Source: Planctomycetota bacterium
GTDB taxonomy: Bacteria; Planctomycetota; UBA1135; GCA-002686595
DNA length: 64,000 nt
Assembly (NCBI GenBank): GCA_029259635.1
Contig: JAJDEU010000058.1
Span: forward strand, 27,768 to 91,767
Reading direction: 5' to 3'
The translations under genes were made by a program, and so were the position numbers. Below are positions 33,887 through 44,316 of this stretch, piece after piece. The first letter of the stretch is position 1. Every line of letters begins with the position of its first letter. A model generated the notes under the pieces. It worked only from the letters and a program-made list of their open reading frames with translations, made no database searches and was not told the DNA's origin.

Positions 33887-34810
33887 TCAAGTCACCAAGT
33901 AATCGAAGACGGATTCGAGATCTTCATCGGCGCACTCCATGCTGGTCACGCCAAAGTCTCCGCTCGCGACAACCGGTGTGAGGGCGCGAAAGAAACCACC
34001 GGCATCGGACGTCTCGACGAGCAGGCGCGAGTCTTCCGCCGAAACCTGTATCGACGAGACCAGCTCGAGCTCCATTAATGCGCCAGCAAGTTTGCGCGGT
34101 GAGCGAGCCGAAAATTCGATGCGCCGGGGGTGACGAGAGAGCAGGTCGCGCACCTCGCGCACCTCGCCTTGTGCGAGCAATCGCCCGCGGTGCAGAAGGA
34201 CGATCTCATTGGTCATGCTCTCCACTTCGTGCAGGACATGGCTGGAGAGCAGAATCGACGTGCCTTCGCTCGCCAATTCCTTGAACAGGCTGGTGAGCGA
34301 CTCTCGCGCGATCGGATCCAGCCCGGTCAAGGGCTCGTCAACGACCAAAAGCTCGGGCTTGTGCGCAATCGCTTGCGCGAGCTTAACGCGTTGTCGCATG
34401 CCCTTCGAGTAGGTCCGCGTTGGACGGTGTGCAGCCTCCATCAAATCGACTCGCTCCAACGCCCGCCCGGCGAGCTTCATCGCGTCAGCTTGACTGTAGC
34501 CCGAGAGCCGAACCAGAAAGCTCACGAACTGCATCCCCGTCATGCGCTCGTACAGCGCGTCTTGCTGGGGACAAAATCCGAGGCGCGCGAACAGCGCGCG
34601 ATTCGCGAAGGGCACCTCGCCAAGAACGCGCAGGCTGCCGCGAGACGGACGTATCTCGCCGGCAATCAGCTTCAGGAAAGTCGACTTACCTGCGCCGTTC
34701 GGACCAATGAGTCCAGTAATGCCCTCGCCGATCTCGAGCGACAAATCATTCAACCCGACGACCTGGCCGTACCAGCGTCCCAGATCGTTCACAGATATCT
34801 TCGCACTCAA
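33887..34810 (-). CDS. ABC-2 exporter ATP-binding protein
   Basis: A 307-residue ABC ATPase with Walker A GLIGPNGAGKST, signature YSKGMRQRVKLAQAIA, Walker B LLVVDEPLTGLDP and switch His in LSSHVLHE. The C-terminal part is the extension common in NosF/CcmA-type exporters. The start is unusual: TTG 34810 overlaps the stop of the upstream permease and gives a normal leading strand (SAKISVNDLGRWYG); GTG 34792 is the alternative. No ATG fits, since the frame continues far back inside the permease gene. Confidence 0.88.
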   Translation of the reverse strand: MSAKISVNDLGRWYGQVVGLNDLSLEIGEGITGLIGPNGAGKSTFLKLIAGEIRPSRGSLRVLGEVPFANRALFARLGFCPQQDALYERMTGMQFVSFLVRLSGYSQADAMKLAGRALERVDLMEAAHRPTRTYSKGMRQRVKLAQAIAHKPELLVVDEPLTGLDPIARESLTSLFKELASEGTSILLSSHVLHEVESMTNEIVLLHRGRLLAQGEVREVRDLLSRHPRRIEFSARSPRKLAGALMELELVSSIQVSAEDSRLLVETSDAGGFFRALTPVVASGDFGVTSMECADEDLESVFDYLVT

Positions 34811-35720
34811 ACGGAGAGCTCCATCCGCTTCAATCGTCGAGCAAGGACGAAGAGCGCTCCCCCAACCATGGCGCCGAGGCCGACGAAGGAATACATGACT
34901 TGGTCCGTAAACTCGGCTCCGGGTCGCGCCAGCATCCAATCCGCAATCGCGAACAAGTTCCCGCCGGGACTGAAATACTGGAAGAACTCGGCCTTGCCCA
35001 TCTCGCGGGCGACCTCGACGAACATCTCGGACATCATGTAGAACCCGAATACTCCGACCAGCGCGAACAACTTCTTCGGAGCGAGACTCGATATCGCGAG
35101 TACGAAGCTCGAAGTGGAGACGATCCACAAGAGCGCGTAGAGCGTGGAGTAAACAATGACGTCGCCCTGCTCCTTGAGGAAGGCGTAGTCCTCGGAGTTG
35201 ACGACAGCCATCAGGCAGATAATCAGCCCCGGGACGAGCATCGCAAAGGCGGCGAAAGTGCCGACGGTGACGAACTTACCGAGGAAGTAGTGAAGCCGAT
35301 TGAGCGGACGCGAGAAGTACAAGAGGTGTGCGTTTACGCGTCGGTCCTCACAGATCAAGCCCGAGCCAAACCAAGTCGCGGCGAGCAGACAGAAAATCGA
35401 CATGCGGTCGTAGAACTGAGTAATGAACACCCGCACTTCCAACATCGATTGAACGGCGGCGAGCGCGAAAGCAGAAGCCACATCCGTCCCTGACCTAATC
35501 GACTCAGTGGAGTCCCCTACCCCTTCGACGATGTAAGTCAGGTAGACCATCACCATCGCAACGATGGTCGCGATCGCAACCGGACCGTACAGCAAGAGCA
35601 GGGGCAATTTCTTGCGAGTCGCAACCGCGAACTCGGAGAGGAAAAGCGGAAGCCACCGAAACGGGTGAGCCGAAAGTTGTCCCTTGAAGCCCCGATAGAC
35701 CTCGGTATGTGTCGTCGCCA

Positions 35721-35721
<1 letters not shown>
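34807..35721 (-). CDS. ABC-2 type permease
   Basis: A 304-residue membrane protein with about six helices. The N-terminus (MATTHTEVYRGFKGQLS) is cytosolic, and EDRRVNAHLLYFSRPLNRLHYF is the conserved loop equivalent to the ERRSGT-type motif of ABC-2 permeases. A large periplasmic segment separates TM1 and TM2. It overlaps the upstream ATPase by one base (TGATG) and the downstream ATPase by 4, so stoichiometric translation is likely. Substrate unknown. Confidence 0.87.
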
Positions 35722-36719
<998 letters not shown>

Positions 36720-37156
36720 GAATCGCGCTCGCTGCGCGCGTAGAGCATCTCCATTTTCGCGCGGACAGACCAGTCGCGACCAAGCGCATAGCTGACTAAC
36801 GGAGTAGTGGTGCGCAACTTACGTTCGTTCGGCGGGTTCAACTTAGACCTCGGTGCCAACCCGCAGCGGAGATCTCCCCGATGCCAATCAGTGAGGTAGA
36901 TTTACTTGCACGAGAGCCGCGCACTTTCTGGATATTCGGTTAATTCGAATTTCTGAAGTTTGCCAAGCCCTCTCAACTACCCACGAACAAGGATTCGCAA
37001 CCCAGTGCCAGCAGCCGATTTCCAAAGTTTTTACCCCTATCGGAAATCACAGCACCGGGGGAGAATCGGTGTTGGATTCGTTAGGTGGCAGCGCCCGCTT
37101 GGGGGATAGTGCTGCGGAACACGATGGCATCAACAACCAAAACTCAGCCTTTTATC
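36720..37156. other. 437-bp divergent intergenic region
   Basis: This gap lies between the leftward ABC operon and the rightward cytochrome gene and must hold both promoters. TTGCAC followed after 19 bp by GATATT (about 36906-36936) is a weak promoter-like pair on the plus strand, and GATTTCC/GGAAATC forms an inverted repeat at 37017-37023 and 37042-37048. No gene is seen. Confidence 0.35.
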
Positions 37157-38629
37157 ATGAAGAAAACGTCACTAGCCCTACTGGCTCTCGTAGGCCCCGC
37201 ATTTGGCCAGGCTCCCGCAGGGGAATCCACCGTTCTGGGCAACAACCGAATCACTCAGAACCAGATCCAAACTGGCTTCTACACGCTCAAGCAGATTCGG
37301 AAGACGGGGCTGATGATCTTCTCGGCTCCCTTCAATGTGCACGACGGTTACGGCGACGGTCCCATCGACCCGTTCAATCCGGATAAGACGAGTCCCGGCA
37401 ACCGGCCGAACATGCAAGACAACGGGACCTTCCTGAGGGTCAATGGTCTGGATAGCCAGGCTTGCTTGGAGTGCCACACGGTTGTCAGCAATGCGTCGAT
37501 TCCCGCAAAACTCGGTGTGGGTGGAGTCGGGGGAATAGCCGCGACGGCGATGCCCGGCCCGACCGATATCGACATCGACGATTCGGATGACAATGGCTTC
37601 GCCTCCTATAACGGCAGATTGATTAACCCCCCGTTCCTTTTCGGGGCAGGTGGAGTTGAGTTGGTCGGAAAGGAAATGACCGAAGACCTCCAGCTTCAAA
37701 AAGCGCTGGCACTGGCATCTCCCGACACCGTCGTTCCGCTCTCAAGCCACGGCGTCAGCTTCGGCACTATCCTCTTCGACTCGGGCGCGAATGACTTTGA
37801 TACCTCCGGTGTCCAAGGCGTTGCCACCGATTTAGTCGTTCGTCCGTTCGGCCGCAAAGGCGACAACTCTTCTATCCGGAAGTTCGATATCGGCGCGCTG
37901 CGGTTCCATCAGGGAATGCAGCCCGAAGAAATCGTGGACGACATGGATGGCGATGGCGCCTCCGATCCGGGAGTCGACAATGATCCTGACGGGGACGGAG
38001 TCTTCAACGAGATCATGCCCGGAGAGCTCTCGGCAATGCACCTGTTCGCCGTCACCTCCGATCGCCCCAGGGTTAAGACCAATTCGGATCCCGCGGAAAT
38101 TCAAGGTCGCGCTCTCTTCACGTCTGAAGGGTGTGCCTCTTGCCACGTTCCGCTCATGATCACTCGATCGCGTCAGCTCAAGTTGGCATACCCTGAGGTC
38201 GAAACGGATCCCTCGGCCAATGTGTACTACACCATCAACCTGAACGAGGCACCGACGAAGTTCCGACGAGTTCCGGGTAAAGGCGTAGTTGTTCGGATGT
38301 TCTCCGATCTCAAGCACCACGACATGGGACCGGGCCTCGCAGAATCAACGGGCGCCCCGGATGCTTCACTGTTCATCACACCTCGTCTCTGGGGAATTGC
38401 CGATACGGCGCCTTACCTCCATGACGGTCGTGCGTTGACGCTATCCGAAGCGATTCAGGCTCATGGCGGTGAAGGTCAGTTCGCTGCGGACAACTTCAAC
38501 GCGCTCAGGAATGGACAGAAGGCCGCTCTTCTGGCGTTCCTCAGGACGCTCCGAACCCCGACGGCTCCGTTCTCCGATCTCGACAACCAGTCGACGGGTG
38601 GACCCTTCAACGACGTCCCCATGTTCTAG
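37157..38629 (+). CDS. Secreted di-haem cytochrome c, thiol oxidoreductase (DUF1111/DHOR-like)
   Basis: A 490-residue exported protein. The signal peptide is MKKTSLALLALVGPAFGQ (start 37157; the upstream frame adds non-signal sequence). Haem motifs are CLECH (Cys103, Cys106, His107) and CASCH (Cys326, Cys329, His330). The C-terminus HHDMGPGLAE, TPRLWGIADTAPYLHDGRALTLSEAI matches di-haem oxidoreductases. Between the haems lies an Asp-rich run (DDMDGDGASDPGVDNDPDGD, about residues 262-281), resembling calcium-binding thrombospondin-3 or EF-like loops. Probably periplasmic electron transfer or peroxide/thiol oxidation; no partner gene adjoins. It ends at a strong terminator. Confidence 0.88.
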   Translation: MKKTSLALLALVGPAFGQAPAGESTVLGNNRITQNQIQTGFYTLKQIRKTGLMIFSAPFNVHDGYGDGPIDPFNPDKTSPGNRPNMQDNGTFLRVNGLDSQACLECHTVVSNASIPAKLGVGGVGGIAATAMPGPTDIDIDDSDDNGFASYNGRLINPPFLFGAGGVELVGKEMTEDLQLQKALALASPDTVVPLSSHGVSFGTILFDSGANDFDTSGVQGVATDLVVRPFGRKGDNSSIRKFDIGALRFHQGMQPEEIVDDMDGDGASDPGVDNDPDGDGVFNEIMPGELSAMHLFAVTSDRPRVKTNSDPAEIQGRALFTSEGCASCHVPLMITRSRQLKLAYPEVETDPSANVYYTINLNEAPTKFRRVPGKGVVVRMFSDLKHHDMGPGLAESTGAPDASLFITPRLWGIADTAPYLHDGRALTLSEAIQAHGGEGQFAADNFNALRNGQKAALLAFLRTLRTPTAPFSDLDNQSTGGPFNDVPMF

Positions 38630-38660
38630 ATCGGTAGCTGCGAAAGCACCGTCAAAAAAC

Positions 38661-38702
38661 AACAGCCCCCCGAGCGCCTCAAGGCCTCGGGGGGCTGTTT
38701 TT
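38661..38702. terminator. Strong bidirectional intrinsic terminator
   Basis: AACAGCCCCCCGAG and CTCGGGGGGCTGTT form a perfect 14-bp stem with an 11-nt loop, followed on the plus strand by TTTTT. On the minus strand the stem is followed by a T run as well (GTTGTTTTTTG). It sits between the convergent cytochrome gene and the small-protein gene at 38784, so it can end both transcripts. Confidence 0.92.
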
Positions 38703-38783
38703 GTATCTGCGCGCTTAACGCCTGAATCCGTACGGCCCGAACTTGAGCGCGACCATCCGGGCCCAACTCGTCAAGCCTCCGAA

Positions 38784-38984
38784 CTACTTCGGAAGCTCTG
38801 CCTTCGCGTTCATCGCTTTAGCCTCGGCATAAGCGATCTCCGCCGTATTGCAGATCTGAACGACGGCCCCCTTCGGGCCCGACTGTTCGGAGGGATCGAT
38901 GTCCTTGTAATAAGTCTTCTCTTGCCGAGTGTCGTGGATTGCGAACCCAAAGCCGACGTTGCTCACGATGTATCGATCAGTCAT
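38784..38984 (-). CDS. Small hypothetical cytosolic protein
   Basis: A 66-residue soluble protein (MTDRYIVSNVGFGFAIHDTR...). No signal or membrane segment; the end AEAKAMNAKAELPK is helical. It starts 3 nt after the stop of the TIGR03546/TIGR03545 fusion gene and so belongs to the same operon. ATG 38984 is used; a GTG directly upstream is equally placed. The family is not recognised. Confidence 0.65.
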   Translation of the reverse strand: MTDRYIVSNVGFGFAIHDTRQEKTYYKDIDPSEQSGPKGAVVQICNTAEIAYAEAKAMNAKAELPK

Positions 38985-38987
38985 CAC

Positions 38988-40811
38988 TTAGTTATCACCC
39001 AAAATGGAGTCCAGAATACCTTTCGCGGAGTCTTTAACCTCGGTGCCAAGCTCCACACCGAGCGCATCCTCGCCCTTATTTAAGAGCTCGTCAAACTCGG
39101 ACTTCGCGGCCGATTGCAGCCGGCCACTAAGTTCGGCCCGACCCGCTTCAATCACCGTCTGACGAAAGTGCTCTGCGTCGAAATCGATGCTTGGACTGGC
39201 CAGGCTCCCGCTCAGCTCTAACGGGAAGGAGACTGCCTGAAGGTGGAACGCATCGTCTCCTCCTAGTCGCCAGTTCGCTTCGCGAATGGTGACGAGCAAA
39301 GGCATCGCCAGCTCACCGACTTTACCCCCGCCCCACTCCCCGAGCAGCTTCAGGTCGATCGCACCGTTCTCAACGATCGGTCGCTCGGAAGCCTTGAGTT
39401 CGTCGAGCAGCTTCTCCGTCGCAATCTCGTTCCAGACGAAGTTTAAGCCGCTCGTCGTGCCGTCTGCCTGTCCACTGGATGAGCTCGAGCCCAAACCGAC
39501 GTCAAACTGAATCCGTCCACTTCGAGACCGAACCGACACCGACGGGCTCACCGCGACCAAGCTCGGATCGGTCGAAAAATTGCGGATCTCGACATCGATG
39601 GGATCGCCTTCGACGTTTTCGCTCTCCATTCCCTCAATGGCGAATTCAGCGATAAAGAGCGCTGGCGCGTCCTCGCGTAATTCATGAGAGGCCACGAGTC
39701 CCCACCCGAGCTCCGCAATCTCGCGTTCCATTCGCTCGCGCGTGGATTCCGGTTCTCCTTCCTCGTCCGAGCCCGCGATCTTCTCCAACCACTCCTTCAC
39801 CTGCTCGAGACGCTCCTCCCAGACGCGCGCCTCCTCCAGATAGTCGTCCAAAGTCTTGCCGTCGCCAACGGTCGGCACGCCACCCGTCGAGTCGGATTCC
39901 TCTTGCTCGGGCTCCTCGACTCGCACACCGCGAGTCTCCCGCAAGGTTCCCTGGTGCGAGTCGTGAGCGACGGCTCGATCGATCGACCATCGCCCTCGCA
40001 GAAAATCGCCCGTCGAAAAATCGGCCTCAAGGCGACCGGCCGAGAACAAGTTCCGATCCAAGTCCTTGTCGTCCGCCATCTCCAAACCGACCAGGGTCAA
40101 TCGCCCCCGCGCAAGATTCACCTCGACATCCTCCAGGTCCACCGTCGCGCCGTTCCACTCGGCCAATTGATCCGCTAGAACCGGCTTTAGCCACGGTCCG
40201 GGCGCAAACTGAATCACCAGATAGACAACCGCGAGGAAGGCGACTCCGAGGAGCGGGCGAAACATCGCGCGCGTAATCGAGACGGGCTCGGGCTTCTTCC
40301 AATCCCCGCCGAAGATCCAGTTAAGACCGCGCGCGTACGGGCTTGCCAGGACCTTTTTCCAGCCGCTCTCACCCTCCGCGTATTGATTCAATTTCTTGCG
40401 TGTGACGCGCACGAGCCAGAGGGTGAGAGCACCCATGATTCCTCCGAACGCGATCGCGACCGGAATGCCGCCGGTCAGCGCGAAGTACTGGAATCCGAAC
40501 AAGGCAAAGACCGGTGCGTTGACGAACCACGCGATCAAATCGTGTGCAGGTCCATCGATGAGAAACTTGCCGGTACTAAACGAGAACGGCATGACGGCCA
40601 GAGCCAACAAGCGTGCGGGGAACCACACGGCGCTCGCAAGCGGGATGTTCGCTCCGGAGCCGAACAAGAGCGCGACCAAGCCAATCGCGAAGAAGGCCTG
40701 GTCGGTGTAGCTCGGCACAAAAGCCACCATGGATCCGAGTACCGTTGCCGCGAAGATCTGCCGCGGCTTCGCGGGGCCGCGCACCGACCGTGTCAAAATT
40801 CGAATGATCAT
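38988..40811 (-). CDS. TIGR03546/TIGR03545-type fusion membrane protein
   Basis: A 607-residue protein. The N-terminal 165 residues resemble TIGR03546 (RSVRGPAKPRQIFAATVLGSMVAFVP, several membrane helices, WFVNAPVFALFGF). After a linker the rest resembles TIGR03545, with one more TM (PLLGVAFLAVVYLVIQF, about residue 188) and an AsmA-like beta-rich periplasmic part (VDLEDVEVNLARGRLTLVGLEM, FEAEAxF-type strands). Usually the two families are separate adjacent genes, so this looks like a natural fusion. AsmA-like proteins act in envelope lipid handling, a plausible role. Overlaps the GT39 gene by 4 bp. Confidence 0.75.
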   Translation of the reverse strand: MIIRILTRSVRGPAKPRQIFAATVLGSMVAFVPSYTDQAFFAIGLVALLFGSGANIPLASAVWFPARLLALAVMPFSFSTGKFLIDGPAHDLIAWFVNAPVFALFGFQYFALTGGIPVAIAFGGIMGALTLWLVRVTRKKLNQYAEGESGWKKVLASPYARGLNWIFGGDWKKPEPVSITRAMFRPLLGVAFLAVVYLVIQFAPGPWLKPVLADQLAEWNGATVDLEDVEVNLARGRLTLVGLEMADDKDLDRNLFSAGRLEADFSTGDFLRGRWSIDRAVAHDSHQGTLRETRGVRVEEPEQEESDSTGGVPTVGDGKTLDDYLEEARVWEERLEQVKEWLEKIAGSDEEGEPESTRERMEREIAELGWGLVASHELREDAPALFIAEFAIEGMESENVEGDPIDVEIRNFSTDPSLVAVSPSVSVRSRSGRIQFDVGLGSSSSSGQADGTTSGLNFVWNEIATEKLLDELKASERPIVENGAIDLKLLGEWGGGKVGELAMPLLVTIREANWRLGGDDAFHLQAVSFPLELSGSLASPSIDFDAEHFRQTVIEAGRAELSGRLQSAAKSEFDELLNKGEDALGVELGTEVKDSAKGILDSILGDN

Positions 40812-42406
40812 TCTTTCTCCAGATCCGCTCGGACCTTTTCTCCGACAATCAAAATTTGAGCACCCCTCGGACCGACGCGTCGCTCGACACGATAGTGGCG
40901 TCCGAAGTAGTGCTGGATTCGCAAGAAGCCCATCGACTCCGGCAATGCGACAGGATATCGAATTGGTTCTCCCGACTTACGACTCGATTCCATCCGCTGA
41001 TAGAGATCATCAAGCTGGGAGACATTCTCCAAGGTCGCCAGCGGGTAGGCCACCCGAACGCCGGCGACGCCGAGCATTAGCACGAACAAGCCGATCGCGA
41101 GAATCGCGCTCCCGGCTTTCGGACGAGCGCGAATGAAGAGAAGTGCCCCCGCCGCGATGAGTACGAAGGTCACCAGGATTCCGGGGGTCGTACCGATTCT
41201 CTCCAGCTCCACCCAGCTCGACTCCATCGGAATGCTCGGTGTTCGATCCACTAGTGGACGAAGGCTCGAGATGGGAACCCGCAACCAGACCATCAATGCG
41301 AGGATCCCGGCGATGAGCACGGCGCCGACATGCTTGGCACTTTGTGCTAACGAGCTGACCCACCAACCGCACGCGACGGCGAGGAATGGCAGGGCGGGCA
41401 GGATGTACCAGGAGAAGCGCTTGGAGACGAAGGCGAAGAAGACCCAGACGATCACAGCGAACGCGAGCAAGAGGCGCAAGCCGAGTCCGTCTGCGCTTCG
41501 CGCTCTCGAGAAGGCCGCGGCAATCGTCGCACCGATTGCGGGCAGCATCGCGAGCGACCAGGGAAACGCACCGAAGAGCAGCTTGTCGCTGTACCAGCGC
41601 AGGTTTTCAAGCGGCCTTCCCGTGAAGTCGCCGCCGCCTTTCGCTCCGGAAGCTTCGGCGCTCATCTTGTCGGCAACGCCGAGAAAGTCCTCCCACAAGA
41701 GACTCGCCTGAAACATGTGCCAGATCAGGCCGAGCGGGACGACCGCAAGACCGGTGAGGACATAGCGTTTGAACTGGGACCGAAGAGGTGGCGACGTCGC
41801 GAAGAGCAGCAGCTCAGCCAGAACGGGAATCGCCACGACGGGCAGCTTGACCGTGAGGAGGGCGGCGAGGCAGAGGTGGTGCGGGACAAAGGACTTGTCG
41901 TTCTTGACGGCGCGCAAGAAGCACAGTGCGGTCGCGGTGAGGAGAAAGGCGACGATCGAGTCGAGCTCGCCAGTGCGCGCGCTGTGCAGATAGACGAACT
42001 GAAAGCTGGTCAGCTGAATCAGTCCCGCGAATAGTGCCGTGCGACCGTTCGGCGAAGGCTTGAGCTCAGCGCCGAGTCGGTAGACCGCGAGCACCGTCAG
42101 GAGTCCGAAGCTCGCCGAGAGCAGCCGCATCGTCCACAGATTGTCGCCGAACAGAGTGATCAAAACCGCGCGCGCCCAATATTGAAGCGGCGCGTTCATG
42201 AAGGTGTCGTAGACGCGGTGCTGGCCAAAGTAGTCGAGCGTGAACCAGTCGCCGCTCTCGACCATCTGGACGGCGACGGAGTGGTAGTAGCCCTCGTCGC
42301 CGTTGACGACGCTGTAGCTACCCAGCCCGTAGAAGAAGATCGGCAGCCCGAGCAGAATGAGCAGCGGGATGTGCCAGCGTGGCGGGCGCGGTAATTCGTC
42401 GCTCAT
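40808..42406 (-). CDS. GT39/ArnT-like membrane glycosyltransferase
   Basis: A 532-residue multi-pass protein of the PMT/ArnT family, which transfers sugars from polyprenyl-phosphate donors on the periplasmic face. VVNGDEGYYHSVAVQM contains the catalytic-type Asp-Glu pair after TM1, with HRVYDTFMNAPLQYW following. About eleven hydrophobic helices are visible and the C-terminus forms a soluble domain. ATG 42406 overlaps the sulfatase-like stop (TGATG). Acceptor unknown; operon partners suggest envelope-lipid or glycan modification. Confidence 0.88.
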   Translation of the reverse strand: MSDELPRPPRWHIPLLILLGLPIFFYGLGSYSVVNGDEGYYHSVAVQMVESGDWFTLDYFGQHRVYDTFMNAPLQYWARAVLITLFGDNLWTMRLLSASFGLLTVLAVYRLGAELKPSPNGRTALFAGLIQLTSFQFVYLHSARTGELDSIVAFLLTATALCFLRAVKNDKSFVPHHLCLAALLTVKLPVVAIPVLAELLLFATSPPLRSQFKRYVLTGLAVVPLGLIWHMFQASLLWEDFLGVADKMSAEASGAKGGGDFTGRPLENLRWYSDKLLFGAFPWSLAMLPAIGATIAAAFSRARSADGLGLRLLLAFAVIVWVFFAFVSKRFSWYILPALPFLAVACGWWVSSLAQSAKHVGAVLIAGILALMVWLRVPISSLRPLVDRTPSIPMESSWVELERIGTTPGILVTFVLIAAGALLFIRARPKAGSAILAIGLFVLMLGVAGVRVAYPLATLENVSQLDDLYQRMESSRKSGEPIRYPVALPESMGFLRIQHYFGRHYRVERRVGPRGAQILIVGEKVRADLEKE

Positions 42407-43833
42407 CACTTAGGATCTTTCGGCGACGGATTCTCCTCGTCTTCGGAACCCTCACCGATGTAGCCGAGATGCTCTAAGTCACTGCGCACTTCTTCCGTGA
42501 GCGAATCGACGCGAAGCGGCTCCAGGCTTCCGTACAGCTCCACGCGCCGTCCCGATTGGCGCTTCAGTTCCGCCGCTAAGGTCTTATACAACTCGCGACC
42601 GAGTTCGCGATTCTGACTCAGAACATCGCGTTCACTCGCGCCCTCTCCACTGAGCCGAAAGAGCTTCTTCTTCCCCGACTTCACGTCGAACACGAGCTTC
42701 CAATCGCCGCGCTTCGCGCTCTGCAATTCGACACTCTGCAGCTCGAGACCACCCAACTTACAACTCGAATAGACGGTGAGCTCCGGCTCCGAAGTCGACC
42801 TGGCCAGCGAACGCCCCTCTACAAAGGCGGGGCTTTCAAGCTCCGCAAGATCAAGCAGGGTCGGCAGGAGATCCACCGTACTGACCAGCTCTCTTTCCCG
42901 ACTCCCGCGCTCCAGCTCCATCGGATAGCGCAAGATCAGCGGCACGTGCAGAGCTTTGTCGTTCAACGTCTTCCCGTGCCCGCGTTCGCCGTGCTCCCAA
43001 AATTCTTCGCCGTGATCCGAAGTGAACGCCACCACAGTTTGATCGTAGATCCCGCGCTCTCGCAGCCAATCGATCAGCTCGCCGAAAGCGTGATCGTTGA
43101 AGGCGATCTCCCCGTAATAGAGCGAGACCACGCGGGCCTCGTCGGCTGCACTGCGCGCCGTCTTCAACTGATGCAGCGACTTCTGACTGCCATCCACCGA
43201 ACTCGCGATCCCCTCTCCGAATCGATCCCAACGTTCCGGCGGCATGTAAGGCGAGTGCGGGTCAATCGCGTGAACCACCAAGCAGAACGGTTCGTCCGAC
43301 GCGCTCAACCATTCGATGGCGCGCGTCGTCACATCGTCGGCGAGCGTGGTGAGCTCTTCGACGCTGACGCGTTCGTCCGCCGAGTTTTCGTACAGCTCGA
43401 TGAAGTCGCCCGGAGCAAAGCCCTGGTCGAAACCGAAGAACGAGCCCACGTTGCGGTTGGTCGTGATGCTTCCGACGCGATAGCCCGCGGCGCCGAACAA
43501 CTCCGAAATTAAAACGGCCGAGTCCGCGAGCAAGTCGTAACGCGCCTCGGCGCCGTGCACCGCGGGAGCGGTCCCCGTCAGAATCGAACCGATCGAAGCG
43601 CGCGTCCAGGAGCTCGGCGCGAGCGCGCGCTCGAACAGCACACCCTCTTTCGCGAATCGATCGAGCGCTGGCGTCTCGACGTCCGGATTGCCATAGCAAC
43701 CGAGACCATCCGCGCGCAGGGTGTCCGAGATGTAGAGCAGGACGTTCGGACGCGCCCCCGATTCCGGAGCGCCCGAGTCACAGCCGCTCATCCACAGAGC
43801 TGCGCCACCTATTAACACGACGAGACCGCGCAT
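42406..43833 (-). CDS. Sulfatase-superfamily lipoprotein with atypical active site
   Basis: A 475-residue exported hydrolase. MRGLVVLIGGAALWMSGC is a lipoprotein signal, the reason for starting at 43833 rather than at upstream ATGs 43902 or 44019. The alkaline-phosphatase-fold metal sites appear as NVLLYISDTLRADGLGC and VVAFTSDHGEEFWEHGERGHG. The formylglycine consensus C/S-x-P-x-R is not met: the segment reads ALAPSSWTRASIGSILTG. It could be a Ser-type sulfatase or, more likely, a phospho- or sulfo-group hydrolase/transferase using Ser or Thr. The C-terminus contains HLGYIGEG. First gene of the operon. Confidence 0.82.
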   Translation of the reverse strand: MRGLVVLIGGAALWMSGCDSGAPESGARPNVLLYISDTLRADGLGCYGNPDVETPALDRFAKEGVLFERALAPSSWTRASIGSILTGTAPAVHGAEARYDLLADSAVLISELFGAAGYRVGSITTNRNVGSFFGFDQGFAPGDFIELYENSADERVSVEELTTLADDVTTRAIEWLSASDEPFCLVVHAIDPHSPYMPPERWDRFGEGIASSVDGSQKSLHQLKTARSAADEARVVSLYYGEIAFNDHAFGELIDWLRERGIYDQTVVAFTSDHGEEFWEHGERGHGKTLNDKALHVPLILRYPMELERGSRERELVSTVDLLPTLLDLAELESPAFVEGRSLARSTSEPELTVYSSCKLGGLELQSVELQSAKRGDWKLVFDVKSGKKKLFRLSGEGASERDVLSQNRELGRELYKTLAAELKRQSGRRVELYGSLEPLRVDSLTEEVRSDLEHLGYIGEGSEDEENPSPKDPK

Positions 43834-44316
43834 TGCCGCTGAGTACGTAGATGTGCTCACCGGGTCGTGATAGGTCGGTTTATCTACGCTCGCGAGTTTC
43901 ATGGGTCGGAGAGTGTACGGTTCGTCGAGCGCTTCCCTAGCCGCTGCTGCCCGGCACAAGGCGCGCTCCGCGCTCCGTGTTGCTGCCGCCCGATTCACGC
44001 GCGCCCGGCGCTTCCCCACGAGGACGATCTACGTGCCTCCGTCCCCGGCAGAGAGCACTAGGATCTCGCTTTTTTTCGCCGGCCGGAGACTTCGCCTGCG
44101 GGAGACACTGCCGCTTTCGAGCCCCCCCGGTTACACTCCTCCTTCCTGTGCCCAGCGGTCCTTCGACCTCGCAGCATCGGTACCCGCGGCCTCGCCCGCA
44201 CGGCCCTCCTCCCGACCACCGCGCCCCACCAAGGCGAGACGAGCGGAGCGCCTCTCCATCCGTACACCCCTTGCCACCCTCTAGCCGAGACCGAGCACGA
44301 TCGGTCATCGAATTCT
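43834..44316. other. 483-bp divergent intergenic region
   Basis: The gap between the leftward sulfatase-like operon and the rightward oligopeptide transporter must contain both promoters. A C-rich segment with CGCTTTTTTTCG (around 44067-44080) is notable, but no strong stem precedes it. No convincing -35/-10 pair, operator or gene was recognised; frames here are open by base composition only. Confidence 0.4.
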
